This document shows positions 13,901-26,736 of a DNA stretch of 64,000 nt, piece after piece. Origin of the DNA: Tetmemena sp. SeJ-2015. Taxonomy: Eukaryota > Ciliophora > Spirotrichea > Sporadotrichida > Oxytrichidae. Where the stretch lies: positions 62,001 through 126,000 of the forward strand of contig JAJKFJ010022651.1 in NCBI GenBank assembly GCA_027382625.1, in the 5' to 3' direction. A program made the position numbers and the translations under genes. The first letter of the stretch is position 1. The number at the start of each line of letters is the position of its first letter. The notes under the pieces are model-generated. The model was not told the DNA's origin and did no database searches. It saw only the letters and a program-made list of their open reading frames with translations.

Positions 13901-16900
13901 CAAGAAGAGCAAGAAGGGAGCAACCAAGGGGGAGGCTCTGTTTATGGATGATGACGAACTATTTAAGAAGCCCTCTGGAGGGAAGGTCCCCGCTAAGACT
14001 AAGGGCAAGAAGAAACCTGGGCAGGAGGACGACGTGGCCATCTTTGACTATGGAGAGGGCGAGCAATACACAGTCAAGGGAGGCAAAGGCAAGAAAGTGA
14101 TATCCAACAAGGGCAAGAAGAAGCACAATGATAACGACGAGATCGAGCAGTTGGACTTAGATGGGGACCAGCAGCTAGACAGCTACCTGCAAGACAATTC
14201 CATCATGCCTCTTCGTAATTAGCTAGCACCTGGCAATAATCAAGCGGTGAAAGGCTCTAAGTCAGGCAGGAGTTCAAAACTTCATAGTCAAAGAGTGTCG
14301 GGCAGAGCAAATGAAGGCTTGAAAGACACTAACATGGATGTTGAGGGAGATGAGGAAGTTAAACAAGAATCCGTTCCCCACTCTAGACGCAGCTAACCAC
14401 ACTCCTCAAGAAACTATGAAGGAGGCTCTAAATATCATCTTTACCTTAATCTCAATTAATATTTTTGCTCTGAAGAAGATAAGGATGAGGATTAAAAGGA
14501 GTAGCCCTTTATAATATACTTTCTATCAGTGCTTGATTGAATAAGAGTAGCAGCAATAGGAGGAGAGAGAGTTAGGTGCTGGTGAAGGATAATTTATGAA
14601 AATTCCCATGACTCAGTCTAAGCAGATAAAGAAGAAGAGAGGTGGTACATCCTCCAACTTCTAGCACAATCAGCAACTCAATTAATTAAACGACCTTATA
14701 AGTCACCCAGCTGCCATTCCACAGCTAAGTGAGTCATCTTCCATTCTTCTCTTTTATACTAAGTGTGCCCTTAGAATAGGGTTACAGTAAGAAGGAAACC
14801 AGGAAGATGAGGGCAACTGATATCAACATAAATAAGAATGTCTCTGCTTCTGATCTCATGGGCCACAGCCTAGTAGACCTTTAATCAAAGTAAGATCAGG
14901 GCTATGGTCAACAGACAGGTGTGAACAAGCGAAGAGTGGCACTCGATGACATAGTAGGAGAAGAAGATAATGAGGATGATCAAGTGGCTGAGATTGATAG
15001 GGATATTGAGGACATAATTATCTGTAATCACTCTTATCATTCCTTCGTCTATAGTTTTAATTGAATGGGCGAGGGTGGATTCCACCCAGCAGGCAAATTC
15101 TCAACTATGCGTAGCACCAAGAAGAAGAAGAAGCTCAAGAAGAGAGCAACTGCTGCTAAGGGATTCACTCATTTCTTTTCTTAATGTGGATTGATGCAAG
15201 CTAGTGACGCCAATCAAGAGACGGAATAGCAGAGAGATGCAGCTCAATCCAGGCCAGATGTGTAATAGACCCCTTAACTTCCCCTGCCTGGCATGCTCAC
15301 TGCTCCTGAGCAAACTAATCCCTAAACTTTAATAGTCTCTCTATTTAAACTACAGGGTAAACACCTAAAGAGAGCAGCAGTAAATAGCAGACGCCCTCAG
15401 CAAGAGCAGAAGCAGCTAACAAGATTCAAATTGAAGAAGATGCAAGGCTTGAAAGCTCTCACAGACCAAATGAACCTCAATCCGAGAAGCACAGTGCCAA
15501 GGCTACCCCCTCATAGAGATCAGCAGCCTAGTCGAAGTAGCAAACTCCCAAAGCTTCAAGCATGCAGAAGAAGCTCTTTATCTTTTAAGTTCGAGGATGA
15601 CGTAGTAGAAGGCAATCTAGGAATCAATGAAGAACTAAAAGATGGCCATGACTAAGTATCAACTTACATGCCAAAGAACCCCGCCAAGGGCAAGCAGCCC
15701 AAGAAAGGAGAGCCTAAAACTTCTACTACGAAGGGTGGCTCGGAGCAAGATTCAGACAGCTCATAGCATACAAGACCAGGTTCAGGATCCAATGCAGATC
15801 AAGATACTTCAAATCCTAACTTCAAGTAAAAGAAATTCAATAAGCATGACCCGGATCCAATCTACCTTGGGCCACTATCTATGCAAGCAAACAAGCCTCA
15901 AAGCAAGATTTAAGAGTTGAGTTATGCAGACGCTCCAGACAAGCGACAGTTGAGACCCACTGAGTATAAGAGTATAGAGGAGGAGATTAGGGATCTCAAG
16001 CTTTCAAAAGAAGAGGAGATGTACAAGTTCAAGAACATTTTCAAGGTAAGTAGTTTCTTAGATCTTCTTAAGCTCACTTTATAGTATGGTAACCCAATTT
16101 TGAATATATTCTACGTTGACTCGATCAATTTAATAATTTTGAATAACGCTACTCAAAAGTTTTATCTCAATCCTGTTTCCACGACATGCAAGATGGACCT
16201 TGCTGATGCTGAACCTGGTTTTGATATGGTTCTTCTGCGCTGTAATTTACAACAACACAAAGTCTCCTCTGACTATACCAGACATGAGCAAGAAGGCTAG
16301 CTCCCTCGCTTTTCAAGATTCTTGGATAGCTCTTTCAGCGCCCATTGGAAATATCATTCTCATGTACCTGTTTGCCGCATTTAAGATAAATGGACTTTGT
16401 TTATATCTTCCATAAAGAATTTTCGATTGTTCAGAATAACGGATGCTAGGATAGTATTTTCAGCTGACTTGCAAACACTTAAGGAAATGATGTAAGGAAT
16501 CTCTCTGGAAGTTATATATCTTTATTAGGGTTGAGCTGAAGAAAGAAATGGCTCTTAGATTTGTGATGGCCTACTTCATCGCCCTAAACTCCCTCTCTAA
16601 TATAAACCACAGTCTACTTTAATTATCATAGAAAGTTTATCAGTATTTGCAGCAGTGTTTTGGTATGTGATAAACTTCACAGCCACCTTTGGGTAAGCAT
16701 AGATTACTTTTACATTATCTTATCAGATGGAAGACTAGTTGGTCCTGGTGGTACAGTGGCTGTTCTGCGGCCTTCTTGCACTTCTTCTTGTACGATTCAG
16801 TGATAAATATCCTCCACTGGGTGGCTTACAAGACTTGGAGGAAGCTTGGTTTGTTCATAGGAAGTGTCAGATAACTCAAATGGGCGAAGGAAGAAGCTTG

Positions 16901-17067
16901 ACTACTATTTTATGTTTGGATTTAATGATTCGAAGAAGAGTGTCTATCAATTTTAAGTTGAAATTATCTCAGTTACAGATATTCCTTAATTACATTTTCA
17001 TTTCTTCCATCTCTTTAAATTAAACTTCATTTTAAATTTCATATCTTCTCCTTACTGTAGATATTGA
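4925..17067 (+). CDS. Giant GPS-motif multipass membrane protein (polycystin/adhesion-receptor-like), copy 2
   Basis: Starts with a clear signal peptide (ATG 4925; hydrophobic ILNLIILCVIFHLQIAKA) and runs about 12 kb with introns/IESs. In order: LamG/concanavalin-like stretches (about 5460-5900 and 7440-8100), furin-like Cys repeats (about 7090-7290 and 10630-11000), an EGF-like patch near 12180-12270 (CDNGYCSSQFSGFPECICD, with Gln from TAG), then a GPS-like Cys/Trp motif (RCAWYNTTAQAFSTKGCG at about 13286-13345, followed by YCTNCKPS and MCSCEQ near 13424-13480). The first membrane segment follows at about 13590-13680 (FIAVVGACVVYVLGLFTVII). A Lys/Gly-rich cytoplasmic loop (13840-14220) and a long low-complexity loop precede further hydrophobic segments at 16200-16270, 16340-16400, 16560-16620, 16640-16690 and 16740-16800. 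GPS followed by membrane spans is the layout of polycystin-1 and adhesion receptors; no PLAT domain was recognised. One in-frame TGA sits at 5054-5056, just after the signal peptide. Exact intron ends and the stop are approximate. Confidence 0.55.
13286..13480 (+). other. GPS-like autoproteolysis motif region
   Basis: Within the giant membrane protein. The pattern Cys-x-Trp ... FSTKGCG ... CTNC ... MCSCE resembles the GPS/GAIN core (Cys-Trp, Trp/Phe-Ser-x-x-Gly-Cys, then Cys-x-Cys) and sits just N-terminal to the first transmembrane segment, as expected. An AT-rich non-coding segment (about 13365-13420) interrupts it. The cleavage residue pair (usually His-Leu followed by Thr/Ser) is not evident, so cleavage is uncertain. 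Confidence 0.45.
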
Positions 17068-17494
17068 AAAATAATATTTATCGTGAATCTTTAGAAAGTT
17101 TGATTTATTCAAAAATGCAAAATTAATATGTAAAGCACGCAGCTACAGTAAGGCATGGAGGGTCCAAGATAAGTATAAAGAAATTAAAGTTAATTTCAAT
17201 TATAAAAGAACTTACCTCTATTGAAGTATTAATTAACTCTTCTTCAACATTTTCTTTTAAATACTTTAAAAAATGATAGATTAGCAACTATTTATTTAAT
17301 ACTCATTCTGCAATACTTGTTAAGTGGTGGGGTTAATGCGAGTTGTTAATTTATAGTAAAGTAGGATTGATAGTTATTTAGATATGTGATTCATGAATTA
17401 GTTTCTCCCACTATCAAAGCAGTTGAACAACTCCATCCATTCTTTTGCCTGTGTTAATTTATATATGCAGGAGGTTAACTTGCTAGCTAATCAT
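17068..17494. other. Intergenic, AT-rich, between convergent genes
   Basis: About 430 bp between the 3' ends of the giant membrane protein and the desaturase. Runs of A and T, no credible reading frame on either strand, no repeats or terminator-like structure noticed. Confidence 0.6.
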
Positions 17495-18573
17495 TCATGA
17501 GTACTTGAAGTCTCTCCTCACTCTCTGGAACAGTCCTGGGTGGTTAAACAGGAAAGTAAACAGCACTCTCGCGTAGGATGTGTGGTAGGATAGAGTCTCA
17601 TAGTATTCAGGTGCAACATAATACGACAGATTAACTTATAGTCACTGGATTTATAAGTGCAAGTGCCTTGAGCTTAGTGAGATTTCTCCAGGGGATCCTT
17701 GGGAAGTCGTGGTGCTCGATGTGATAGCCGCCGTTGAACATAATTTTATTAAGTGGTCCGTAGTAGGAGAAGGTGTCTTAGACTTGCTCTGGGTCGTTGA
17801 CGTAAGCAGTTTCCTTGGTCAAGCAGTAGTGCTCTGCGATGAAGTGAACAGCAGGCACATGGATACCTTGACCCAAGAAAGTGGCGCAGAAGAAGTAGAT
17901 GAAGGAGCAGGGTCCAGTCAAGTACCAGGCTGAACCGATATAAAGAACTTGAAAAGCTGCGCCGATGACATCTTCGATGGTCAAGCGTCGAGGGCAGACC
18001 ACTTGCGGACGGAAGGAATACAAAATCACTTGAAGGAACATGAAACAGAAACGGGTTAAGGTATTCTTCGAGAACAGATAAATTCAATGAAATACGAATG
18101 TGAGATATCGGTGTATAGATATGCTTCAAACTCAGTGGGAAGGTCTGGATCATACATAGGCTTGTCTTATTTATTCGTCCTTTACATCTCTTTCTTGTTC
18201 TCTTCTCCGAGGTCTATCGAGATGTAGAAGTGATGAGGCATGTGATAGTGCAAGAAAGTCCTATATGCAGGCAAGAACAGAGGCATCTCAGCAACCACTC
18301 CAGCTATAAAGGCTCCCCATCTCCCAGTGAACACAAGTTAATGCGAGGCTTCGTGAATCGCAAGACCAGCACTGCAAGCCCAGAAACCTCCAAATAGCCA
18401 TCCAAGTAAGACGAGGGTACGTAATTGTAAGCATCTCCAACATAAGTGCCGAAAATGCAAGCGAACAGCCAGTGGCTTCCTGACATCACGCAGAAATCTA
18501 AGAATGTCCAAGGGTCATTACCCTCCAGCTCCTTTATCTTATCTCCATAAAATTCCATATCCTTTTTCATCAT
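17495..18573 (-). CDS. Sphingolipid delta-4 desaturase (dihydroceramide desaturase family)
   Basis: Membrane di-iron desaturase that introduces the 4,5-trans double bond of ceramide in the ER. All three His boxes are readable on the minus strand: IHEASH (18341-18359), HYHMPHH (18231-18251) and FNGGYHIEHHDFP (about 17705-17745), followed by the family-typical APEYYETLSYHTSYARVL segment. YDPDLPTEFEAYLY (about 18117-18160) matches the DxDxPTxFE region of the family. The start MMKKDMEFYGDKIKEL is the first in-frame Met. The frame changes near 18430 (before LGWLFGGFWACSAGLA) and again around 18050-18200, so IESs, introns or base errors interrupt it. Length without interruptions, about 310-320 residues, fits the family. 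The stop is TGA at 17495-17497. Confidence 0.85.
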
Positions 18574-19016
18574 AACAAATTAATTCTAACAGGGTTTACT
18601 TCTCTCTCATTTCGTATGAGCGTTGAATATGCCACGAGTTTCTATCAGTTCTCCAGAGGAATTCCTTCCTTTCAAAAGCGCTTTTAGGTGAACCTTGAGA
18701 GGTAACTGATTCCTTATTTTCTTCTAGGAACACTCTTTGGGCTTATCAATAGTAGTGTTTTGATGCATTTCTTTAATTGATGTCATTTATTAAAATAGCT
18801 TAGTTAAATATATTTCCATCACTAACTCCTGAGTGAGATAAAGAGAGATTCATAAGAAATGTTTTTCGAATGAAAGCTAGTAAAAAATTAAATCCAAAAT
18901 GTCGCACAGAGTAAGACTATGCTGCTTATATCATCAGTTCTATATTCAATTTCAATTCTTACTCTTAGTAATCCTTTGCATTAGGACTATTAATATATCA
19001 TTGCTCTTATTTTTAA
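18574..19016. other. Divergent intergenic region
   Basis: About 440 bp between the divergently transcribed desaturase (-) and the next gene (+). AT-rich with no supported frame; presumably holds the 5' flanks of both genes. No specific promoter element can be named. Confidence 0.5.
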
Positions 19017-20281
19017 ATGGACCCTCGATAGTAGAGTCACAATCCTCTGAATTTGAATGACTTTGAAAACGACCCCAACTTGGATGATGAGACTAAAGCA
19101 AAACTAAGAAGAGAGAAGGCGGCTATAGAGAGGAAGCGTATAAGGGAGCTCATCAGGCTACGCAGAGATGTAGAAGCAGAAAAGACTTCTGCTGGTATCT
19201 GGTCGAAGCAAGCAGAGCAAGAATTTAACAGCAGAATCCTCCTGCCTAACTCACTTCTCCGAACTGTTAAAGTTATCATCATATGTTCCATCTTGACCAA
19301 AATATAATTCTTGAGATGTGATGACCTTCGTGTACGTGGCTTGGGTGGGTGGTCACAGGACGACTGCTTGCTAAAACACCCTGCTTAAATCAATAACGAC
19401 TGAGGATCGATTCTTGTACCTGCTGTATTGGTTTACTACCTTCCTGCATCTGCTGACCATAGTTTTCATGTTCTCTAACTTTGGCAGAGGAACTGTAAGC
19501 ACTCCTATTACTTTTCTAATTACCTTACAGGTGGTGTTGTGCGTGCTGATAGGCATTACAAGTTTAGTGTGGCATGTGACTAACGTGGTTCTCTACTTTA
19601 CAATAAATGACAACACTGAGAAGCTGCCAGTCTCCGATGCTATGTAAGCTCTTTCCTTTAGTTTTTGAAAAGCTTCAACTTATTTGTATTAGCATGTACT
19701 GGGTGGAGATGGTGATGTGCGTTATACTGATACTCTCAACTGTGGAAAATTAAAAGCGATAATAGACCTAAAATTTACTTAATGTGCAGGTTTTACTAAA
19801 GGTTGACTTTGTGCCTCTAACTCCTGAAGAGATAGAGAAGATAGAGTTGAGGGAGCTACGCCATCGAATGGAGATCAAGTAGCAACAAAGAGCAGCTAAG
19901 TAGCAGAAGGCTGCAGAGCACATGAGTCACGATTAGTACTCCAAGGTCAATGATACCTCCAATGCTAATATCAACGCAAAAACTCAACCAATTATTGTAA
20001 AGTTTATTGGAAATAATTCTCAAGAGAATGGAGCAAGAAATAGAAGGTAGGTTGCTGGAATATCGGAGGCGGATGAGGACATACAAGGTCCCAAGAGATA
20101 ATATGGGAAGGGAGAACGCCTTCATGAATCAACAATAAAACAGCCATAGGAACTCAGCAAGAAATCATTGATAGATTAAGAAACTCAAAATGAAATTGAA
20201 ATAGAAAGAGATCCTTATCTACAATGCTTTGGAACAATTTCTTAAAATTCTTAAGTCATTTCATTTACAGTCCAAACCTGA
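19017..20281 (+). CDS. Unknown multipass membrane protein with charged ends
   Basis: Starts MDPRQQSHNPLNLNDFEN, the two adjacent Gln being TAG codons. The N-terminal 80 residues are highly charged and helical (RREKAAIERKRIRELIRLRR). Hydrophobic segments follow at about 19260-19300, 19405-19475 (LYLLYWFTTFLHLLTIVFMF) and 19500-19600 (ITFLITLQVVLCVLIGITSL), with another near 19690-19745. The C-terminus is basic and Gln-rich (EIKQQQRAAKQQKAAEHM, about 19870-19925). Breaks near 19300-19375, 19645-19695 and 19745-19800 look like introns or IESs. I do not recognise the family; four membrane spans with long cytosolic ends is as far as the sequence goes. TGA stop at 20279-20281. Confidence 0.6.
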
Positions 20282-20417
20282 TGAATATAATTTTTAAAAG
20301 GAAATTATAAATTTCAATTACTTCCATTAAAATCAAGCAAGGTTGTACAATCGGCATTCAAGAAATTTCCATTCTCATAATAAGCAACATATCAATAACA
20401 AACATCAAATCTAAACT

Positions 20418-21867
20418 ATGTGCAAGACATATGATGCCTGTGGCATATTCCTCGCAGTATTTGTAAGTTCCTTCATTGATCAAATTCAAAAAACCATGTC
20501 AAGATATTTGGTTCACAAACTAGAGCGTCATAGTCATCATAGTTTGCGATTTAAATGCAAATGATTTCAAATTATCTTTGCACTGATTAATTCTCTACTT
20601 AGACAGTTTGTCTGTTGCTTTTTGGAAACTTAGTATGCAACTACTTCTGTATCTTTTATTGGTACTATGAACCTAATCCATCCAAGCAAACTTTTTATGG
20701 TAAGATATATTTCCCTTCTTTCTTCTAGGTGAAATAAAATATTTCATTTTAGGGCTCCCGTTGAGCGGTATGGGTACTTTCTACGGATTAACTTTCAATT
20801 TCACGTGCTTAATGAGTTTAATCGCACACGTTAGAGCAGCTTTTGCAGACCCAGGAGTTATAACCAGGCAAAAGGTAATTTAAAATTACTAAACAATAGC
20901 CACATCTTATCGTGTTTATTGATATTTGCTTAAAATTAGAAACTTAACCTTTCATTAGGAGCCTCCAGGTCATATGGACCCTGCAAGAGTTAAATTTTGC
21001 AGAAAGTGCGATGGGGCATGGAAACCTGAAAGAGCCCATCATTGCTCTGAATGCGGTAATGTGTATTTAAAGTAAGAACAAGAAGGAGTAATTAAAATGT
21101 CATAGATGGATCATCACTGCCCTTGGGTAAACAATTGCGTGGGAGCAAAGAACTTGAAATACTTCATGCTATTCATAATCTACACAGGGCTTTCCGCAGC
21201 TTATCTCTGCCTCATGCTGATTCTCTCTTTCTACCATTTGATGACTGCTAAATCTAAAGTCACCAATAGAAAGATGTAAGGACTCTAATCTATTTCACAC
21301 TTCCATTATAGGGATACACAGTTGCCTTTATTCTATGTGTGGTTGCGTTCATAGAAGGCATCTTATTTACATTCTTCTGCTTCGAGCTTGTATAAGAGCA
21401 GTTTGAATCGATTGGGGATAATTAAACCTACGTCGATGACATGAAGGAGACTTTCGGTCGTCCTCAAGCACTTATCGATAACCTATTCCAAGCATTAGGA
21501 GAAGACTGGACATGGTGGTGCACTTTTATTTCAAAGTCTTCGTAGTTTTATTAATTAAGTGTGATGGTGGATGATTCCGACCCACCCAGTAGTTGAGATG
21601 AACTATTTCGAAAAGCTCTATACCATAAAGCAGCTAAAGAAGATGAGAGAGTTCGAAGAGGATGAGTATGATCCAGACAAAAAGGAATTAGGGAATGCTT
21701 AACAATGGGCATGGCTTGAGAAAAGACTTCTAATAGGTTCTGTAGTTATGTCACAGTGGAATTATTTTTTCTCAATAATTTTAATAGTGGTATGGTTCGG
21801 TTAGCGAGATACTTTGTGCAAGACAATTTCATCGGAATAGCGAGCTGAAGGTTTTCCAGTCCACTGA
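20418..21867 (+). CDS. DHHC-type protein S-palmitoyltransferase
   Basis: Integral membrane acyltransferase that palmitoylates cysteines of target proteins. The cysteine-rich catalytic domain is explicit: [20 protein letters not shown] (about 20994-21053), then after a break [20 protein letters not shown] (21106-21165), with the catalytic Cys in DHHC. Hydrophobic segments flank it on both sides (two before, in 20590-20850, and two after, at 21166-21240 and 21312-21385), the usual four-span layout. Introns or IESs interrupt it at about 20464-20600, 20700-20753, 20876-20958, 21058-21104 and 21277-21312; the IES at 21519-21570 has a perfect 7-bp pointer. The C-terminal part has the [11 protein letters not shown] stretch across that IES. 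It ends at TGA 21865-21867. The family call is firm; substrates cannot be inferred. Confidence 0.88.
21519..21570 (+). other. IES in DHHC gene, pointer ATGGTGG
   Basis: The 7-bp direct repeat ATGGTGG occurs at 21512-21518 and 21564-21570. Removing one copy plus the AT-rich segment turns a broken frame into [14 protein letters not shown], in register on both sides. There is no GT...AG at the ends, so this is an IES and not an intron. Confidence 0.85.
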
Positions 21868-22096
21868 ATTATCAATTCGTGACTTCTTAGTTATAAATAG
21901 ATCAAACTTAACAATAAGCAGTTATTTTAGTATAATTTGATACGAGTTATATTGTTGCCATAGACATTTAAGGTCTCTCTCTTTCAGATGGAAAGAGTTT
22001 GTTGAAGTAAATAAATTTCAATTATTTTGTCTTCGTTCTGATACTAAATGAGAATAATTAATCCCAAGGTGTTTAATTACAAATAAGGAAACAAAC

Positions 22097-25000
22097 ATGG
22101 ATATAGAGGCAACGAGTATAGTCACTCTCCTCGTCATAAATGGGCTAGTTCAAAATATTTATTCCTTATCATGAACAATGAATAAGTTCTAGGTGGAGTG
22201 TTGATCTATTACAGCTTTTTTTACAAGTGGGACAATAAAAACTATGATGACTTGGCCGAGAACATAGGCAACCGCTATGAGAAAGGGCCTAATAACGGGA
22301 GAGGGGTGACTCTTAATGCAGATCTATTCATTGGAGAGGAGGCTTCAAATATAGAATCACTGCTCGGTAAAGACGATACCTCTGTCTAGTATATGCCAAG
22401 TGGCCCTTAGAAGAGTTTGGGTATTGGAAGGAATCAACTGGGCTCAGACTTGACTTCTATACCCTCTAGATTTGCAGGACCCTATGGAATGAGTAGGGAG
22501 GGTGGAGCTGGCATTGGTGGCTCGTTCTACTCTCGAAGGAATAGTATTCTACATAATGATAGGATGAATTCTTTTAACTATGGTGCCTCGCAAGGTGGGA
22601 CTGGTGGAAAATATCTTGCCTCTGGTAAGAATGACGTAAAATTTATATCATCTCAATATGGTCTTTTCCAGTTATTTACAGCTTACTATAGAGTATAACT
22701 ACATTTAAGAGTCGGAAGGGGAGGAAAAGGAAGATTAGGGAGAGGCTCTTATAATAGAGAGACCTCGAAGCTGGCGCCATCTCTTCTACACCTTATATTC
22801 TGTTGATCGAATACAAGCTTTTTAAGCTTCAGAATGCTGATGGATATTTCTATCTTCTCTTCGTCAAATACTCAGCAGTACTTTTCTCTATGAGTAAGTA
22901 GTATATTTTAAGGTGCTTAACTCTTTATAGTGTCTGTGATGTCGCTGGTTATTTTGCTACCAAGCTACACAGTCCTTCATGACTCAAAATTTAACTACCT
23001 CCTAAGAGATATTAAAGCACTAGATAAATTCACCTTATCTGACTCTCTTCAAAACCCTCAATTGCATGAGATAATAATATGAAGCTTTGTTTTTGTCCTC
23101 AAGTAGTATTGGTTGTAGTGTTATTCACAGTGATGTATACAACGATGGCCTATTTCATGGTAATAAAGTTCTCTCAGCGCATGAGTGACTTCTAATTCGT
23201 GCCTCAAACCCAGTTCGTTGATAATTTCGCAGCCATGCACTCTATAATGATCAGAGGAATAAATAGAGCCATGGGTGTTGCAAAAGCTAACCAACTAATT
23301 GCTAAAGTCTTCGAAGAAAGGTTTGGCCATAACAAAGTTGTCCAAGTTCACATACATCTATATTTTCTCATTAAATATATGAAAAAAAGTTCAAACGATA
23401 AGAATAACTGATAACGTGTAGAATCTATACCGCAGGAGATAAATTTATCAAGCCAAGTATCAGAAGTAGAAAGCATCTCAATCACACTCACAATACAGAG
23501 ATAACATCATGGTTGGATCTCGACTAAGTGCAATCGCAAAATGGTGGATGCAGAGGAATATTATGGAGGCAAGCTGGAGCAAATAGAGAATCAATGGGAG
23601 AAACTTTAAGAGCAGGCCTTGAATGAAAACATAGGAGTGGCCTTTGTTTCCTTCAAAATTATTTTATAAGGATGAAGTATTTTTGGAAGTTATTGATTCA
23701 AAGATAAGGAGTGTGTGACTGAGACTATTGATGAGTTTGACTTGGTGAAAACAAAGCTTGTGACCCATCCTAAATACAAAGACTTGGAAATTGCAAACTG
23801 GGAGGTCGAGTAAGCTCAGCCCGCTTGCGATATTATATGGACACAAATGAACAAAGGAAAAACAAGACCCTTCTTAGTTCGCTTCTTACTCTCATTCTTG
23901 CCTGCAATAGTTTCTGTTATAGTCCTTTCATTCTCAATTTACATTGATCAAAGTTTCAAAGCAAGAGAACTTTGAGGCACTTTCAGTCATTAACAAATAC
24001 TTGCTTTCCTTTGGCCTCTGCTTATTTTACTTTGCTCTCCTGCCTTTCATAATCTTCAAGGTGGTCTAAATTGAAAGAAATGAACTTAAGTCCTCCAAAG
24101 AGCAAAGCTTTGTTACGAAGAATATCAATCCATAAAACTTAAAGTTGTTAATTTAATCATATCACTTTCTATATCATCTTGATGGTGATTGAACACTCTG
24201 ATTATTCCTTACTGTTATCTTCTCAGTCTATACCTTTTCAAGAGATGACTAGCATTTGAATGTAGATGTCTAAGAATCTCCTAAAATTCCTAAGAACGTT
24301 ATTACTCAATCTGATGCCGACTTTTTTGCCCCAGTGGTAAATCCTTAATAACAATCTCAGCAACAAATCAGAATGATGACTTCTCCTAACATTAGCGATT
24401 TTCAAACTTCCTTATTCTCAAGTTCACTTGATAATTAAATCGTATCACTTAAATTATGATCATCAGACTTTATAATGACATAAACGAATTCATGGCAAGA
24501 TCAATTTCAAGCAGCCATGAGTTTTTCCTGAGATTTATAATGCAGCTATTTTTGATAACTGTGATCTGGCAGATCATAATGAGTCCTAAAAGAGTAATCA
24601 AGTCCTTCCACTAAATGGTTGCAGCTGGTTAAAAGTACAAGTTCAGAGTAAGTAGCTATCTTTTCTCTTAACTAATATTTAGCACTGGTTCTACGACATT
24701 GGTTTCAGAAATGCAATAGCAGTTGCTCTCTTTATCTTCACTCTCTTCTTCTCAATTACTGTGCCTCTGATTCTTCCAATTTCAACTATGGTTTTTCTCA
24801 TCCTTGTAAGAATTAACTTTTAAAGCTTAATATCTGTAGTACTACGTAGACAAATACAACCTGATTTACATCTTTCAAGAATTTTAATTCATTATTTTGT
24901 TACATCTATCCAATTGACTTCGAGTCAAAGGGGTTATACCGCAGATCCCTTGTGATCTACTCAATTTTGGGAATTCTACTTTTCCAGCTGATGATGTTCC

Positions 25001-26330
25001 TAGTATCTGGGAGTGTCCTTTCAAAGAGAGTTAACATCTACCTGTTTAGTTAAAATGCTTATTCTAATCAAATCCTAACTTATTCCTTTTTAAAATTGTT
25101 TGCCTTTCTTGGTGATCCAGTCTATGATCGTATTCACAGTGTTTGAGTTCATCCGCAAACCCTGGGAAGGAAAGGAGGATGCAGCTTCACTCGCACTTTA
25201 GCAGTAAGCGAACAATCTCTTTGACTCTATAAGTTCTTATCACACTAACAATAACGAGGAACTCTAAATGCTAGATAAGACTTCAGGTCTAGCTCCTGGG
25301 CCTCAAGCTTCCGTAATAATTTAAGACGGTGCTGAATCTTAACTTGAGAAGAAAATTTAACTTTATTGAAGTGTTTAGCTATTTCAATGTTTAAGAAAGA
25401 TGACTCAAAGAATAAGTCAGGACCCTAAAGGCAGTAACCAGAGACATACAGTGAGATGTTAATTTCATATCTACAATTAAATTTTTGTGAGAAGATAAAT
25501 ATTCTAAAGGTGGCTTACGAAAACCCGCTAGATGTTTACTTCTAGTAAGAGTAGGAAAATAGATTCTTCTAAGGCATCGATGAGGAGTAGCTTGGTATCT
25601 CAGTACCAAATTTGTTCTCTCCAAAAGATTCCTCTTAGAAGAGATCTTCAAGGGGTATTATGCTATTTTAATTCCAAAAATCCGCTCTCTTTAATATATG
25701 GGGGTATCTTTGGAAACTCTGCTTTCGTGAACGGACCGATGGCTATGAGTTCAACAGATATGATAAAAGGAGTGGGAATCGCAGGAGCAGCCCACACTAC
25801 TTACAACGGAGGAGGCACCTATTCTCAGTTCAATCAAGATTTAAGAATATTTTCATTGAATAGTATGCACCTGCTTTTAATTTTAGTAGATAACTAGGAG
25901 AACTTTCCCTTGGATGCTGCAGAGCTTGATGACCTTGATAAATAGAGATACAGTGATTTAAATAAGTATATGCGTGAGTCATATACAATAAGTTCTATTT
26001 GATGATTTCCAGAAGAGGATAATGATGACTCCCAATTTAAACCGATTAGGCTCGGCCACCTAAGGGGGCAGAGCAGAGATGACAGGACGGGTTCACTTGG
26101 CAGAGGCAGGAGAGAAAGTGCAAAGACGAATCAGACTTAAAAGCATCCAGACAAGTAAAGAACTTAATTAAAATGAGAATTAATATTTTAGATGAGCAAT
26201 TACTTATATTGATTATAGTGATAAAGTAAAGAGCGAACACTTACAGTAAGTCCCCTTATATCACAAAGACCAGGTAGACTGCAGCCAACAAGTGGGAAGG
26301 AAATCTTAATGAAGAATGAACAAAGGAATT
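22097..26330 (+). CDS. OSCA/TMEM63-family (DUF221) mechanosensitive channel-like protein
   Basis: Large multipass protein. Begins MDIEATSIVTLLVINGLVQN, then a cytosolic stretch (KWDNKNYDDLAENIGN) and a Gly-rich insert at 22417-22620. The RNA-recognition-like cytosolic domain of the family is visible as VAFVSF (about 23638), KLVTHPKYKDLEIANWEVEQ (23755-23815) and CDIIWTQMN. Next come membrane segments FLLSFLPAIVSVIVLSFSIY (23881-23940), the 24000-24060 span, and the most diagnostic piece YDIGFRNAIAVALFIFTLFF (24685-24745) followed by SITVPLILPISTMVFLILYY and VDKYNLIYIFQEF. Further spans lie at 24955-25020 and 25125. The C-terminus is polar and low in complexity, to about 26176 or 26330. Family members are calcium-permeable stretch- or osmo-sensing channels. 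Many short breaks (introns/IESs), so exact boundaries are approximate. Confidence 0.75.
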
Positions 26331-26339
26331 AAAATCAAT

Positions 26340-26735
26340 AATCTAAATGCAAAAAAGTATATATAAAACAGAAAATAAATTAATCAAATTGAAATAGTTA
26401 TAAGATTCTCATCTTTTTAACTTACTTTGAGTTATGTGGATAAAATAAAAGACGAAATCTTCTTTCCATTAAGTTAAATTAAATTTGCAACCTTACTTTA
26501 GATTACTTTGAGATTGGCTATACTATTTTATAATTTACAAAAGCAGTTTAGGAATGAGTTTTTTTCAAGATGATTAGAAATGAGTCTCTCTGAAATTTTC
26601 AAACTTTTGCAACATAAATTAAGAAACATTCATTTAAATTCTTCTACTTTATGCAGACCAGCGATAATGTTTTGTTTTATGACTATCGAAAGTTGCTTAA
26701 ACTTTTCGTTGTTGAGTTATTGAGATGCTTTAGAC
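26340..26735. other. AT-rich intergenic region
   Basis: About 400 bp between convergent genes, very AT-rich, with no supported frame on either strand and no repeat noticed. Confidence 0.5.
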
Positions 26736-26736
26736 T

